Positions 34,137-44,141 of a stretch of 64,000 nucleotides of DNA are shown here, piece after piece. The DNA is from DAINPP01 sp963667315 (GTDB taxonomy: Bacteria; Thermotogota; Thermotogae; MWEM01): assembly GCA_963667315.1 (NCBI GenBank), contig OY763325.1, positions 992,001 to 1,056,000 of the forward strand. Direction: 5' to 3'. Numbering within the stretch: the first letter of the stretch is position 1; each line of letters begins with the position of its first letter. The notes beneath the pieces are model-generated. The model made no database searches and was not told where the DNA came from. It was given only the letters and a program-made list of their open reading frames with translations. The position numbers and the translations under genes were made by a program.

Positions 34137-37100
34137 TTATCCGATAACTCTTCTGAAAGCTTCCAGATATGATGAGGCTTTATCAAAGTTAAAGTCCGAA
34201 AGTTCTTCTTTTGCATGATTCAATGACTCGAATGTCTTATCTAATCTGCTTATCAATTCATTTAAAATCACTTCAGCTTCAGGGTTAAAATTGTTGATAG
34301 CTGACTGAATTCGATTTAAATACTCAATAATTTCATCTTTCTCAGGTTTTTCAGATTCCTTTTTTGAAAACTTTTCGTTTCTTTCGGCTTTGATTCGATT
34401 TAGCTTCGCAGATTTCATGAACATCAGACTCTCTTCTTTAAGATTGTTAAACAAGATTTCAAAATCACTTTGTTCAAACTTTCTTGCCGCTGCTTCAAGT
34501 TTTTCTGAAAGCTGATAAACCTTTTCAACTCCGAGATTTGATGCTATTCCTTTTATTTTATGGGAAAATGCAATGATCTCATCATTCTTTTCACTTTTTA
34601 TCGCATCTTCCAGTAAAATGACAAGTTCTTCAAGTTCATCTGCAAAATCATATAAAACATTGAAAAACACTTCTTGATCACCGAGCACCCTGTTTAATCC
34701 TTCATGTATGTTCACACCGTATATGGTATCTGGATAGTTATTTAAAGGCAAATCACTTATCGTCTTCTCCTGATTTGTTGAGCTTTCATGTATCTGGAAA
34801 TTCCTGAAGTACTTTTTAAAAGTCTTATAAAGATTTAATTGATTGATCGGTTTAGCCAGAAAATCATCCATCCCGGCTTTGAAACATCTTTCCGCTTCAT
34901 CTTTTACAGCTCCTGCTGTTAACGCAACTATCGGGATGTGCTCTCCGGTCAGCTTCTCAAGGTTTCTGATCTCAACAGTTGCATCAATCCCATTCAATTT
35001 TGGCATCTGTACATCCATCAGGATCAGATCAGGTTTCTCCTTATTAACGAAATCCAATACAACCTCTCCATCTTCAGCTTCAACTATAACTGCATTCGGA
35101 ATCATTGCCAGTGTGACGGTTTTAATCAATTGCATGTTTAAAGCCATGTCTTCGGCAATCAGTATCCTTGGAGAAATATAATCAAGAACTCTTTGTTTCT
35201 CTTCTATCGGCTTATCGATGAATTTCTCAGAATCAAGATTTTTTAAATAATATAGCAACTCAGACGCTTTGACCGGTTTGATGAGATTGAATCTTACTCC
35301 GAGCTCATGACATTTTTTATGGAGATCGAGATCATCAGATGAACTGTGTAACATGATAATTGGTTGTTTTTCCGGCGGTAAATGATCCCGTATGAGTCTG
35401 ATCGTCTCAATTCCATCTATTTCAGGCATATGATAATCCATTATAATAACATCTAAAGGACCCTTTTCCTTCAGATATTCAAAAGCTGAATATCCATTAT
35501 CAAAACTGATATAATTAACACCCCAATAATTAAAATTATCTTCAAGTATCATCCGGTTATTTTTATTATCATCAACAATCATGACATTTTTAATCGAAGC
35601 TAATTTTTCAGACTCATCTTCCTGTATGATTTCGTATTCAGTTTCTATGGAAAAAGAAAATGTACTTCCTTTTCCATAGATGCTTTTCAGACTAATTGAG
35701 CCACCCATTTTCTTTACAAGCATATTTGAAATAACAAGACCCAAGCCGGTTCCACCGTACTTCCTCGTTGTTGATGTATCAGCTTGTGAAAAAGCCTTAA
35801 ACAATCGGTTTTTCTGCTCTTCTTTAATACCGATACCGGTATCTCGTACCGTAAATGTATAAATACCCCTTTTAGTAGCCGTCGCTTTAAAGGATAAACT
35901 GAGTTCCACTTCTCCTTTTGAAGTAAATTTAACCGCATTACTCAACAAGTTTATCAGGACCTGTTTTAACCTCACTGGGTCTACGAGAGCTATTTTAGGG
36001 ATATCCGGTTGAATATTGATCAATAATTCAATCCCATTTTTTGCAGCTTGAAGTTTCAACACATCGGTCGAATTCCCTGCAAGTTCGGTTATGTCCGTCT
36101 TAATCAAATCTAATGCCAGTTTTCCGGCTTCAATTTTTGAAAAATCCAGAATATCATTGATTATTCCGAGAAGCGAATGAGCAGAAGCGTTTATATTATG
36201 AACATATTGCTTCTGTGAAATATCAAGTACTGTTTTTTTCAGAAGATCCGTAAATCCAATTACACCATTCAAAGGTGTTCTGATCTCATGACTCATATTT
36301 GCAAGAAATTCAGATTTAGCTTTATTTGCCTTCATCGCCTCTTCCTGTGCAATTTTACGCTGTTCTGACTCTGCTGCAATTAATGACAAATATTTAAATT
36401 TGTGGTTCAACGCTATAAAAAAAAATGACATGAGCCCAATCACACCAAGTTCCATTGAATGAATGGTAAGAAGATTTGTAGGGACAATCCCTAATCCTCT
36501 GAAAGCAAATAGTATTATTGAAATGATGAAAATAATCCAGGCAGTAAAAAAAGCCTTTGATTGATGTTTTTTGTTTCTGTAGAGAACCCATGCTACCATG
36601 ATATTTGGAATAACCAACACCAAAGCAAACAGAACAAAAATTATTAAAGCAGACTCAATTGGTACAAAGATGAGATTTAAAATTATTGCCAGAAAAGATA
36701 CGAACGTTAGTAAATGAAACAGTTTTTTTCTATAATGAATTTCCAAACCAAACACAAGATAGAAGTAACTGAAATAGGTAATTGAAATAAAACCGCCAAT
36801 TCCTGAAAGAATGTATAAATCAAATTTCCAGAAAAGAACTGAAGGTTTTATCAACTCGAATAAGATACCACTTTGGATGCTGAAAAACAAACCATAGCAA
36901 AGCGCAAATAAAGACAGGAGAATATGCGCTTTTTCTCCATGATAGATGAAATAAATAACATTCAGAAGAATCATGAGAAAGATAAACCCTATAAAAAAAC
37001 CGTGTATGATACTTTTTTCACTGTAGTCATGGAGAAAGACATCATATTCCGCAATGATAAATGGAAATCGCATCGTACCGTTTGTTTTGATTTTCGCAAG

Positions 37101-37589
37101 AAAATCAATCTGTTCCCCAGGAAGCAACTCCAGATTGAACGCATATGTTCTGATTTCTATCTCTCTTTTGGTAAAAGCCAGTGAATTATCCACTGAGAAC
37201 TCCCTGTAAAGTTTACCGTTTTTAAAGATAAAGACATCTACATCGTCTACAAGTGGATAATCAAGATTAATAATCCAGTTCTTTTTCTCTGTATTGTTTT
37301 GAATACTGGTCGTCACCCAAAAGATATCAGATGTAAAACCATAACTTGTTTTCTTCTGGACACGGTAATCTTCAAATTCATCATTTAATAATCCATAAGG
37401 ATTAATCTCTTCTGCTGAAGACCGGTAGATCTTAAACGTTTGATTAAGTGAGATTTCTACGGAAGAATCAACCAACAGCAGTTTTGAATCGTCATCTATT
37501 GAAAAACCAATCAAAGAAAACGACAACATAAGAAAAAAAGCCACAACAATTGTTGCTTTTAAAAACTCTTTCTGAAATATTTTAATCAA
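34137..37589 (-). CDS. Hybrid sensor histidine kinase with 7TMR-DISM sensor
   Basis: This protein of about 1150 residues has an N-terminal hydrophobic segment. A periplasmic 7TMR-DISMED2-like beta domain (about 40-190; FWVTTSIQNNTEKKNWII) and seven helices (about 200-405) follow. Then come HisKA (SHEIRTPLNGVIGF), HATPase (DTGIGIKEEQ, GGTGLGLVI), two receivers (VIIMDYHMPEIDG, LILMDVQMPKLNG), HPt (SHKIKGIASNLG) and the helical tail shared with the other two hybrid kinases. DISM sensors are thought to bind carbohydrates or similar ligands. I chose TTG at 37589, spaced from AAGGGA; ATG codons at 37610 and 37607 lack a ribosome site. It stands alone. Confidence 0.92.
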   Translation of the reverse strand: MIKIFQKEFLKATIVVAFFLMLSFSLIGFSIDDDSKLLLVDSSVEISLNQTFKIYRSSAEEINPYGLLNDEFEDYRVQKKTSYGFTSDIFWVTTSIQNNTEKKNWIINLDYPLVDDVDVFIFKNGKLYREFSVDNSLAFTKREIEIRTYAFNLELLPGEQIDFLAKIKTNGTMRFPFIIAEYDVFLHDYSEKSIIHGFFIGFIFLMILLNVIYFIYHGEKAHILLSLFALCYGLFFSIQSGILFELIKPSVLFWKFDLYILSGIGGFISITYFSYFYLVFGLEIHYRKKLFHLLTFVSFLAIILNLIFVPIESALIIFVLFALVLVIPNIMVAWVLYRNKKHQSKAFFTAWIIFIISIILFAFRGLGIVPTNLLTIHSMELGVIGLMSFFFIALNHKFKYLSLIAAESEQRKIAQEEAMKANKAKSEFLANMSHEIRTPLNGVIGFTDLLKKTVLDISQKQYVHNINASAHSLLGIINDILDFSKIEAGKLALDLIKTDITELAGNSTDVLKLQAAKNGIELLINIQPDIPKIALVDPVRLKQVLINLLSNAVKFTSKGEVELSLSFKATATKRGIYTFTVRDTGIGIKEEQKNRLFKAFSQADTSTTRKYGGTGLGLVISNMLVKKMGGSISLKSIYGKGSTFSFSIETEYEIIQEDESEKLASIKNVMIVDDNKNNRMILEDNFNYWGVNYISFDNGYSAFEYLKEKGPLDVIIMDYHMPEIDGIETIRLIRDHLPPEKQPIIMLHSSSDDLDLHKKCHELGVRFNLIKPVKASELLYYLKNLDSEKFIDKPIEEKQRVLDYISPRILIAEDMALNMQLIKTVTLAMIPNAVIVEAEDGEVVLDFVNKEKPDLILMDVQMPKLNGIDATVEIRNLEKLTGEHIPIVALTAGAVKDEAERCFKAGMDDFLAKPINQLNLYKTFKKYFRNFQIHESSTNQEKTISDLPLNNYPDTIYGVNIHEGLNRVLGDQEVFFNVLYDFADELEELVILLEDAIKSEKNDEIIAFSHKIKGIASNLGVEKVYQLSEKLEAAARKFEQSDFEILFNNLKEESLMFMKSAKLNRIKAERNEKFSKKESEKPEKDEIIEYLNRIQSAINNFNPEAEVILNELISRLDKTFESLNHAKEELSDFNFDKASSYLEAFRRVIG

Positions 37590-37755
37590 AACAATCCCTT
37601 CAATCATCATTTTTCTGAAGCGATTATAGCATTTTCACTGCATCATATACTCTATTTTTCTGAAAATGTTTAAAATCGGAATTTTAGTTATTTTTTTGTG
37701 AAAAATCACGATTTAGAAGTATTCGCCATCAGGAAAGTATATAATATCATCGTTT

Positions 37756-38601
37756 TCATCTATATTGATTTGTATCCTTGTCTAACAGAAACTTGATCCA
37801 TTTCTCTACAAGAATCGGATCAAATTGAGTCCCGGCATTTTCTTTCAGAACAATCAAAGCCTCATCCTTAGAAATACCCTTTTGATAAATTCTATCTGAA
37901 GTCATCGCATCCCATGAATCCACAAGCGAAAGCAACCTTGATTCAAATGGAATCTCTTCACCAGACAGATTTTCCGGATACCCTCTTCCATCAAACCATT
38001 CATGATGATACTTGATATATAAAGCAACATCTTTCATCGCCTTACTATCTTTAAAAATATCAAAAGCATACATCGGATGTCTTTTTATAATCTCAAATTC
38101 ACTTCCGGAAAGCCTTGCAGGTTTGTTCAATATTGAAGTGGGGATCAGAAGCTTTCCTAAATCATGAACCATTCCCGCAAGATAAATATCTTTTCTCTTC
38201 TCATCAGAAATCCCCAGATATGCAGCAAATTCACTGGATAGACGCGCAACTGATTCAGAATGACATTTTGTATAAGGATCATGCGTTTCAAGGGCTTTCA
38301 GCATCATTTGTACCGTTTCATTCTGTATTTCTCTTTCACCTCCTGATTCTGTAAGGACCAAAGTAGCATGAAAGTTTTTCTGATAACGATAAAGAAAAAA
38401 CAAGATCAGAAGAAGTACAATGATTGTACAATTGACCATTATAGAAGAAAAGAATGCTATATTATCATTTGAAAAAAATGGGGCAACAGAACAAATCGAG
38501 TGATAAAGCATGAACCCCGATAAAGATGAAAACATCACTATTAATATTGATAAAGCAAATACAATTAAATTATACAACACCATATTATCTTTTTTAAACA
38601 T
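37756..38601 (-). CDS. Membrane-bound HD-GYP phosphodiesterase
   Basis: This 281-residue protein has two transmembrane helices at its N-terminus (about 8-35 and 50-70), then an HD-GYP domain with MVHDLGKLLIP and HHEWFDGRGYPENLSGEEIP. All metal-binding His and Asp residues of the HD-GYP family are present, so hydrolysis of cyclic-di-GMP is expected. Its catalytic domain is closely similar to that of the next gene upstream, so the two look like tandem paralogues with different sensors. ATG follows AAAGGAT. Confidence 0.92.
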   Translation of the reverse strand: MFKKDNMVLYNLIVFALSILIVMFSSLSGFMLYHSICSVAPFFSNDNIAFFSSIMVNCTIIVLLLILFFLYRYQKNFHATLVLTESGGEREIQNETVQMMLKALETHDPYTKCHSESVARLSSEFAAYLGISDEKRKDIYLAGMVHDLGKLLIPTSILNKPARLSGSEFEIIKRHPMYAFDIFKDSKAMKDVALYIKYHHEWFDGRGYPENLSGEEIPFESRLLSLVDSWDAMTSDRIYQKGISKDEALIVLKENAGTQFDPILVEKWIKFLLDKDTNQYR

Positions 38602-38733
38602 ATTTTTAATCCTTTTCGATGTATAATATATAGCATATTCATATAAAATACAAATCCATTATACACTTTTATTCTAAATTTATATTTTTCCATGTAAAAT
38701 GTTCCATACCAAACAATAACAATTTCTTTGCCT

Positions 38734-38769
38734 AAAAAAATCTGTTTCTCACTAAATCAGAAACAGATT
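38734..38769 (-). terminator. Rho-independent terminator after the GAF-HD-GYP gene
   Basis: Minus-strand stem AATCTGTTTCT/AGAAACAGATT followed by seven T, 35 bases past the stop at 38805. Confidence 0.88.
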
Positions 38770-38804
38770 ATTCAACTCTATTCAATTTATTCTCTTGTAT
38801 TATT

Positions 38805-40979
38805 TTAAAATGAAAAGCCTTTCGATTTAAGAAATAATTTCCACTTTTCAACGAGATCAGGATCGAATTGTACACCTGCAAATCGTTCAATCTCTTTTAT
38901 AGCGTTTTCCTCTGAAATACCCTTTTTATAAATTCTGTCAGAAATCATTGCATCCCATGAATCCACAAGAGCAATAAGCCTTGATTCAATCGGAATCTTC
39001 TCTCCAGAAAGGCCGTCCGGGTATCCACGACCATCGAACCATTCATGATGATGCCGAATATACACTGCGATATCTTTCATTGCATTACTGTCTTTCAACA
39101 CATCATAGGCATATACAGGATGTTTTTTAATCAATTTGAATTCTTCTTCCGTCAATCGTTTTGGTTTATTGAGAACTGTATTCGGAATTAATATTTTTCC
39201 CGTATCATGGACAATTCCCGCCCAGTATATATCCTGCACCTGTTTTTCATCAAAACCAAGAAATTCAGCAAACTCAGAAGATAGGTCAGCGACTGATTCA
39301 GAATGCCCTCTTGTATATGAATCATGCTTTTCAAGAATTTTTATCATGGCATGTAACATCTCTTTTTGAACTTCCGACTCAAGTTGAGAGAGTTCTCTGA
39401 TGATCAAATACCCTTTCAGGTATTGATAAAAGTACGAAGCGATCTTTAATTCTTCACGGGTAAATCGTTCCCCATCCTTTTTCTTGAAGAAAGTAATATT
39501 TCCATAATATATCTTCCTGGAAGACACGGGAATCGATAAAGCCTGTCCAATCTGATTGAATTCGCTTTGAAATTGATTAAGCGGCTCTCTTACAAAATAA
39601 TCTTCCTTGTAGTCGATTATTCTTGGAGAATCAGATCTGTCCCGATCTTCAACTTTGATTCTGATATGTTTTAAGTCGTTGAACGCAATGCCTCTTGTAT
39701 CTAAAAATTTATACCTGTCATTTTCTACAGTAGCCACATAAGCAAAATTATAAGAATTGATAAAAGCACTGACTTCCATAAAGCACTTGTGAAGAAATTT
39801 TTCAAAATTATCAATATATTGAAGGTAATCAGGAAGGTTCAAGACCTTTTCAAGTTGCTCAAGTAAATCTTTATTTCTCATTACAGATTCTTCCAATTCC
39901 TCATTCATTGCATTTAACTCATCATAGGAATTATGTATCTCATCGTACAATTTGAGAAAACTGTTTGAAATCGAATTGATTTCGTAAATGCTCGTTTTAA
40001 CAGGCTGCGGTTCGGCCAATTGTCTTACAAGGCTAAAATTTTTCAGATTGCATTCGACTTTTTCTATTTCAGAACTCATTTCATTGGCCATTTTCAAGAC
40101 GGTTTGCTTCATCCTGCCCGAAAAAGTAATCATCACACTCATTACAGATAATGCGAACAACAGGCTAAACAACGGTATTACAAATGGTATATCAATCATT
40201 ATCCTGTATATCCTATGATTGACATCCTGACTGACAAAATAGCGTGAATTTAATAAATCAATCATCTGAAAATACGGTTCCCCGGATTGATAGGACTTCT
40301 TGAAAAAAGGCTCGTTTTCACCGGTAAAAGAACCAAGAATTTGAATGTTGATATCGTCCCGTCCAAACACTTCAAACGTTATTCGATCAATCGTTTCCTG
40401 AATCTCCTTGAAACTAATCCCAATTTCAAAAAAAGAACCATCATCCAGTTTTATATATGAAAAATTCTTTAATCGGCCTGTCTTTACCTCACTTATCAGA
40501 TTATCCTGATAGATATCACCGGGCTTCATCCTCGTCATTAAGTCTTTAAACGACTCAGAAGTGGAAAGGTCAAGACCAAGGTCCGGTGGATAATCGGTTT
40601 CATAGATATAAAGATTTTCGGAAATACGGTAATAATTGATATTTTCAATCTGATAAGGATCATGTTTATGGTTTAAAATCGCCTCTTTGATACGGTTTAG
40701 AGCCAACTTATCGAGAAGATTATCGTACTCAAATTCGAGTAACTTTCTTATTTCAGGGTTGTATTGATTTTCAATGTCAGTGATTACTTTTGAAAATTCT
40801 TGTATAAACTTTTCTGATTTTAGTGAAATATTTTCATTTTCAGATTTAGCAAGCATGACACCCAAAAATATTGACACTACCATTACAGAACAAACGATAA
40901 TAGCGAGTGTCAGTTGATAAAATAAATCTATTTTTTCCCTTAAAATTGCCTTTATTGTCTTCAAATCATTTTCCGCCAA
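38805..40979 (-). CDS. Membrane sensor protein with GAF-like and HD-GYP domains
   Basis: This 724-residue protein has an N-terminal helix (about 18-42), a periplasmic sensor domain (about 43-265) and a second helix (FVIPLFSLLFALSVMSVMI). A coiled-coil linker (about 290-380) and a GAF-like region (about 390-550) follow. The C-terminal HD-GYP domain has IVHDTGKILIP and HHEWFDGRGYPDGLSGEKIP. The catalytic domain is nearly a duplicate of that in the neighbour downstream. It is predicted to hydrolyse cyclic-di-GMP in response to an external signal. The start appears to be TTG at 40979, unusually close to AAGGAG (spacing 2), so translation may be weak. Confidence 0.9.
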   Translation of the reverse strand: MAENDLKTIKAILREKIDLFYQLTLAIIVCSVMVVSIFLGVMLAKSENENISLKSEKFIQEFSKVITDIENQYNPEIRKLLEFEYDNLLDKLALNRIKEAILNHKHDPYQIENINYYRISENLYIYETDYPPDLGLDLSTSESFKDLMTRMKPGDIYQDNLISEVKTGRLKNFSYIKLDDGSFFEIGISFKEIQETIDRITFEVFGRDDINIQILGSFTGENEPFFKKSYQSGEPYFQMIDLLNSRYFVSQDVNHRIYRIMIDIPFVIPLFSLLFALSVMSVMITFSGRMKQTVLKMANEMSSEIEKVECNLKNFSLVRQLAEPQPVKTSIYEINSISNSFLKLYDEIHNSYDELNAMNEELEESVMRNKDLLEQLEKVLNLPDYLQYIDNFEKFLHKCFMEVSAFINSYNFAYVATVENDRYKFLDTRGIAFNDLKHIRIKVEDRDRSDSPRIIDYKEDYFVREPLNQFQSEFNQIGQALSIPVSSRKIYYGNITFFKKKDGERFTREELKIASYFYQYLKGYLIIRELSQLESEVQKEMLHAMIKILEKHDSYTRGHSESVADLSSEFAEFLGFDEKQVQDIYWAGIVHDTGKILIPNTVLNKPKRLTEEEFKLIKKHPVYAYDVLKDSNAMKDIAVYIRHHHEWFDGRGYPDGLSGEKIPIESRLIALVDSWDAMISDRIYKKGISEENAIKEIERFAGVQFDPDLVEKWKLFLKSKGFSF

Positions 40980-41131
40980 ATCTCCTTAAAATACGATGTA
41001 TTATATACAGTTTGCGAATAAAATTCAAACATATTCTTTATAAATCAAAATAAGTTTCCGTAACAATCACGTTTATTTACTTTTCTTAGAAAATTACATT
41101 GAATCATCTTTTTTTCTGTTCAACAGAGTCA

Positions 41132-41140
41132 TGCTATAAT
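41132..41140 (+). promoter_or_regulatory. Extended -10 promoter for the adenylyltransferase gene
   Basis: TGCTATAAT, with TATAAT at 41135-41140, 67 bases before the ATG. It is one of the recurrent nonamers. No gene is seen in 40980-41131. Confidence 0.5.
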
Positions 41141-41207
41141 TAAACAAGCTTATATAAATCTTCATGTGATCGGATAGATAAGATTTGTACAAAATCCTGG
41201 AGGAAAA

Positions 41208-42050
41208 ATGAAATACGATAAAATCATTAGTGCATTTACGAGTTTTGCAAAAAAAGAAGACAATATAAGAGGAGCAATCATCATCGGTTCAAGGGCAAGG
41301 TCGCTTGAACCTGCTGATGAATATTCCGATTTGGACATTCTCGTCTTTGCCTTTCAAACTGATAAACTCATAGCTGAAACAGACTGGCTATCAGAAATAG
41401 AAGACCATCATATCACTTTTATCGAAAATCTCCCCATTGGGAGCGGAAAAGAAAGAAGAGTAATGTTTTCAGGAGGACTTGATGTAGATTTCGCAATACT
41501 ACCAGTTGTATATTCAAAAGAGATCATCAGCAGTGACGAGATAAAAACCACAATACAAAAAGGCGTAAGGGTTCTTCTGGATAAAGATAACCTTTTTCAA
41601 GACATTGAAAGCCTCTGCTCCTATAAGAAATCAGATCAAAAAAAGATGCCCTCCTCAAATGCTTTTGATAATATCATAAATGATTTCTGGTATCACTGTA
41701 TATGGAGTTTGAAAAAGATCCTCAGAGGAGAGCTGTGGACTGCCAAAATGTGTGTCGACAATTACATGAAATATCTGTTGCTGAGAATGATAGAAATTTA
41801 TTCTGAAAATGATGGGGAAATGGTCTGGCATAATGGGAGATTCCTTGAAAAATGGACAAAAACCGAGATCATCAAATTGCTTGAGAATTGTTTTGCACAT
41901 TATAATAAAAAAGACATTATCCATGCTTTAAAGAGCACGATGAATCTGTTTTCAGTTCTCGCAAGAAAAAATGCAAAGAAATTGAATTATAACTACCCCG
42001 ATAAAGCCGAAGAATTCGTCTGGCAATGGATAGATGAGATGAATTTGTAA
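41208..42050 (+). CDS. Aminoglycoside 6-adenylyltransferase-like nucleotidyltransferase
   Basis: This 280-residue protein fits the ANT(6)/AadK family: IIIGSRARSLEPADEYSDLDILVF supplies the GS and DxD residues for nucleotide and metal, DVDFAIL supplies the third Asp, and the C-terminus has CVDNYMKYLLLRMIEIY and WHNGRFLEKW. Such enzymes adenylylate streptomycin-type aminoglycosides, although chromosomal copies may have other substrates. The sequence is full length, with all catalytic acids. ATG follows GGAGGA. It is the only apparently intact aminoglycoside-modifying gene here; an AAC(6')-like relic lies at 48.6-48.9 kb. Confidence 0.9.
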   Translation: MKYDKIISAFTSFAKKEDNIRGAIIIGSRARSLEPADEYSDLDILVFAFQTDKLIAETDWLSEIEDHHITFIENLPIGSGKERRVMFSGGLDVDFAILPVVYSKEIISSDEIKTTIQKGVRVLLDKDNLFQDIESLCSYKKSDQKKMPSSNAFDNIINDFWYHCIWSLKKILRGELWTAKMCVDNYMKYLLLRMIEIYSENDGEMVWHNGRFLEKWTKTEIIKLLENCFAHYNKKDIIHALKSTMNLFSVLARKNAKKLNYNYPDKAEEFVWQWIDEMNL

Positions 42051-42067
42051 GCACCTCAATATGTAAA

Positions 42068-42601
42068 TTACATATGTTCAGCCTTATCGTACAATCTTTT
42101 GATTTCTTCTTTCGGCGTTATCCTGGCAAGAATAAAGGCCATAATGATTATCCCCGGAATATCGATCAATAATCGTGTAAAGGCAAATCTGGAGCCCAGT
42201 GATGCCATCTCAAACAGGAACATGGGAATCTTTGTTGTCGACCAGGCACCTATAAAAATGAGAACATTTGTGAATTTCACACCCTTTTTCATGAAGACAG
42301 CCGCAACGGGAAAAGCCCCATAAAGCGGCCCCGCAGCAGCAGAACCAAGCACAAGAGAAAGAATGATACCAACGATCCCGGATTTCTCACCCATATATTT
42401 CACCATTGTTTCCCGGGGAACCCAAACATCTAATAAACCAAGCAGGACAAATATCGGCGGAATAATCATTAACATCTCTTTTAATGAATAGAATGTCAGA
42501 TCAACTGCTTTAGTCCCCAAATATCTGTTTACAAGATAAAGAGAAACAAGGGCTAATATCGAAATAAGAAAAAACCAGTATCTTTTGAAATACTTTTTCA
42601 T
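42068..42601 (-). CDS. ArsP/DUF318-type permease, second half-size protein
   Basis: This 177-residue protein has about five transmembrane helices. IPPIFVLLGLLDVWVPRETM and SAAAGPLYGAFPVAAVFMKKG, then WSTTKIPMFLFEMASLG match one half of permease family PF03773. The ATG at 42601 overlaps the stop of the preceding gene (ATGA), so the two are translationally coupled and probably assemble as a split permease. The substrate is unknown. Confidence 0.85.
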   Translation of the reverse strand: MKKYFKRYWFFLISILALVSLYLVNRYLGTKAVDLTFYSLKEMLMIIPPIFVLLGLLDVWVPRETMVKYMGEKSGIVGIILSLVLGSAAAGPLYGAFPVAAVFMKKGVKFTNVLIFIGAWSTTKIPMFLFEMASLGSRFAFTRLLIDIPGIIIMAFILARITPKEEIKRLYDKAEHM

Positions 42602-43080
42602 AGACCACCACAAACCTTTCCGATAATAAAGGCAACAAAAAATGAAAAGATGAAAGCGAAGATATTTCTTATTATTGTCAACCGCTTCCCGAAATATTGG
42701 ACTTCAACGGGAAAAGTTATGACACCAACCATCATCAAAGTGGAAACAAAAGCTGCAATTTGCATATATCCCGCCCCATTTTCAAGAACCAGCGCAGCAG
42801 TCGGAAATGCAACAAAACCGGGTATCAAAGTAATGGAACCCACAACGGCAGAAAAAATAACACCAAGCCAGCCGGATTCAGCTCCGATAATCTGAGAAAT
42901 AACCTCAGCGTTAAAGATTGATAATATGATCCCAACTACAACGATAACACCGAGAAATTGTGGCAGTATATTCTCAAAAGACTTCCATGCCTTCTTCAAT
43001 GCTTTCCTTGTCTTCTTTCTGTCCTTAAAAAAAGACAATAACAACAAAACACCCGTTACCACATATAAAGCGATATTCAA
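42598..43080 (-). CDS. ArsP/DUF318-type permease, first half-size protein
   Basis: This 160-residue protein has about four helices, with KKTRKALKKAWKSFENILPQFLG, GSITLIPGFVAFPTAALVLENG and MMVGVITFPVEVQYFG. It corresponds to half of a PF03773 permease, and its partner is encoded by the overlapping next gene. I place the start at TTG 43080, directly behind TGGAGG; a longer start would put that site inside the coding region. The two together are about as long as a single PF03773 protein. Confidence 0.83.
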   Translation of the reverse strand: MNIALYVVTGVLLLLSFFKDRKKTRKALKKAWKSFENILPQFLGVIVVVGIILSIFNAEVISQIIGAESGWLGVIFSAVVGSITLIPGFVAFPTAALVLENGAGYMQIAAFVSTLMMVGVITFPVEVQYFGKRLTIIRNIFAFIFSFFVAFIIGKVCGGL

Positions 43081-43172
43081 ATCAAAACCTCCAAAAGTAT
43101 ATGCAGTTATATAACACAATTCCTTCTTTTAACAGAATTCAATAAAGATTTCAATTTCCGCTGAAGAATCGT

Positions 43173-44141
43173 TTAAACCAGAAACGGCGCTATCCCATTA
43201 AACAAATAGCCAACGAGTATTATAGCAATTCCGACAATAAAAACAAAAGTTGCAATGAGCTTCGGTTTAATAACTTTCTTTAACAGGATCATCTCCGGAA
43301 GGGAAAGGGCTGTTGTTGCCATCATAAATGCCAAGGCAGTTCCAATCCCAACACCTTTTGCAATGAGGGCTTCCGCAATAGGAATTGTACCAAGTGCATT
43401 TGAATAAAGCGGAATACCGAAAACAACACCAACGATTACCGCAAACGGATTATCCGGACCGGCATACTCTGCCAGTAACGGAGCAGGCGCCCAACCGTGA
43501 ATCACGGCACCGATTCCGATTCCTATCAAAAGAAAAAGCCAAACCCGTTTGATGATGTCCTTCACATTATTAAAAGCAAAACTCATTCGCTGTTTTTGGG
43601 TCAATTGCTCAATCTGACCCTCACCCATCTTTATATTGTACACATATTCTTCCACCTGTTTTTCCATCTTTAATGCGCCAATAATGATACCGCCTACAAC
43701 TCCGACTAAAACTCCTGTTACGACATAAATAAACGCAATCTTCCACCCAAAAGACGCCAGAAGGATGGCAAATGCCGCTTCATTGACGATTGGCGAAGTA
43801 ATCAGAAATGAAAAAGTGACACCGAGTGGAATCCCCGCCTCTACAAAACCTATAAAAAGCGGGACAGAGGAGCAGGAACAGAAAGGGGTAACAATCCCCA
43901 GTAAAGAAGCCATTATGTTTCCCGTAACACCTGAGAATCTTTCAAGAATCTTCTTTGTTCTCTCCGGCGGAAAAAAACTTCTGATATAGGATATTACAAA
44001 GATCATTAGTCCGAGCATAATGATAATCTTGATCACATCATAAAAGAAAAAATGAACACTTGATCCCAATTGAGTTTCCAGCGAAAGATTCAGAACATTT
44101 TCCACAAATAATTGCATTAAATAATCAAGCCAGCCAAACAT
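43173..44141 (-). CDS. ArsP-type permease, single-chain
   Basis: This 322-residue protein has about nine helices. Family signature TPFCSCSSVPLFIGFVEAG and ITSPIVNEAAFAI mark PF03773, the ArsP organoarsenical efflux/putative permease family. The Cys pair in FCSCS is the proposed thiol site in ArsP-like exporters. ATG at 44141 follows GGGGTTG. No arsR, arsM or arsC is adjacent, so arsenical specificity is not supported by context. It precedes the split permease pair on the same strand, after a 92-base gap. Confidence 0.88.
   Translation of the reverse strand: MFGWLDYLMQLFVENVLNLSLETQLGSSVHFFFYDVIKIIIMLGLMIFVISYIRSFFPPERTKKILERFSGVTGNIMASLLGIVTPFCSCSSVPLFIGFVEAGIPLGVTFSFLITSPIVNEAAFAILLASFGWKIAFIYVVTGVLVGVVGGIIIGALKMEKQVEEYVYNIKMGEGQIEQLTQKQRMSFAFNNVKDIIKRVWLFLLIGIGIGAVIHGWAPAPLLAEYAGPDNPFAVIVGVVFGIPLYSNALGTIPIAEALIAKGVGIGTALAFMMATTALSLPEMILLKKVIKPKLIATFVFIVGIAIILVGYLFNGIAPFLV

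Noticed and set aside
43173..44141. Arsenic resistance operon
   Set aside because: Only ArsP-type permeases are present; no arsR, arsC, arsB or arsM lies nearby, so specificity is not supported.
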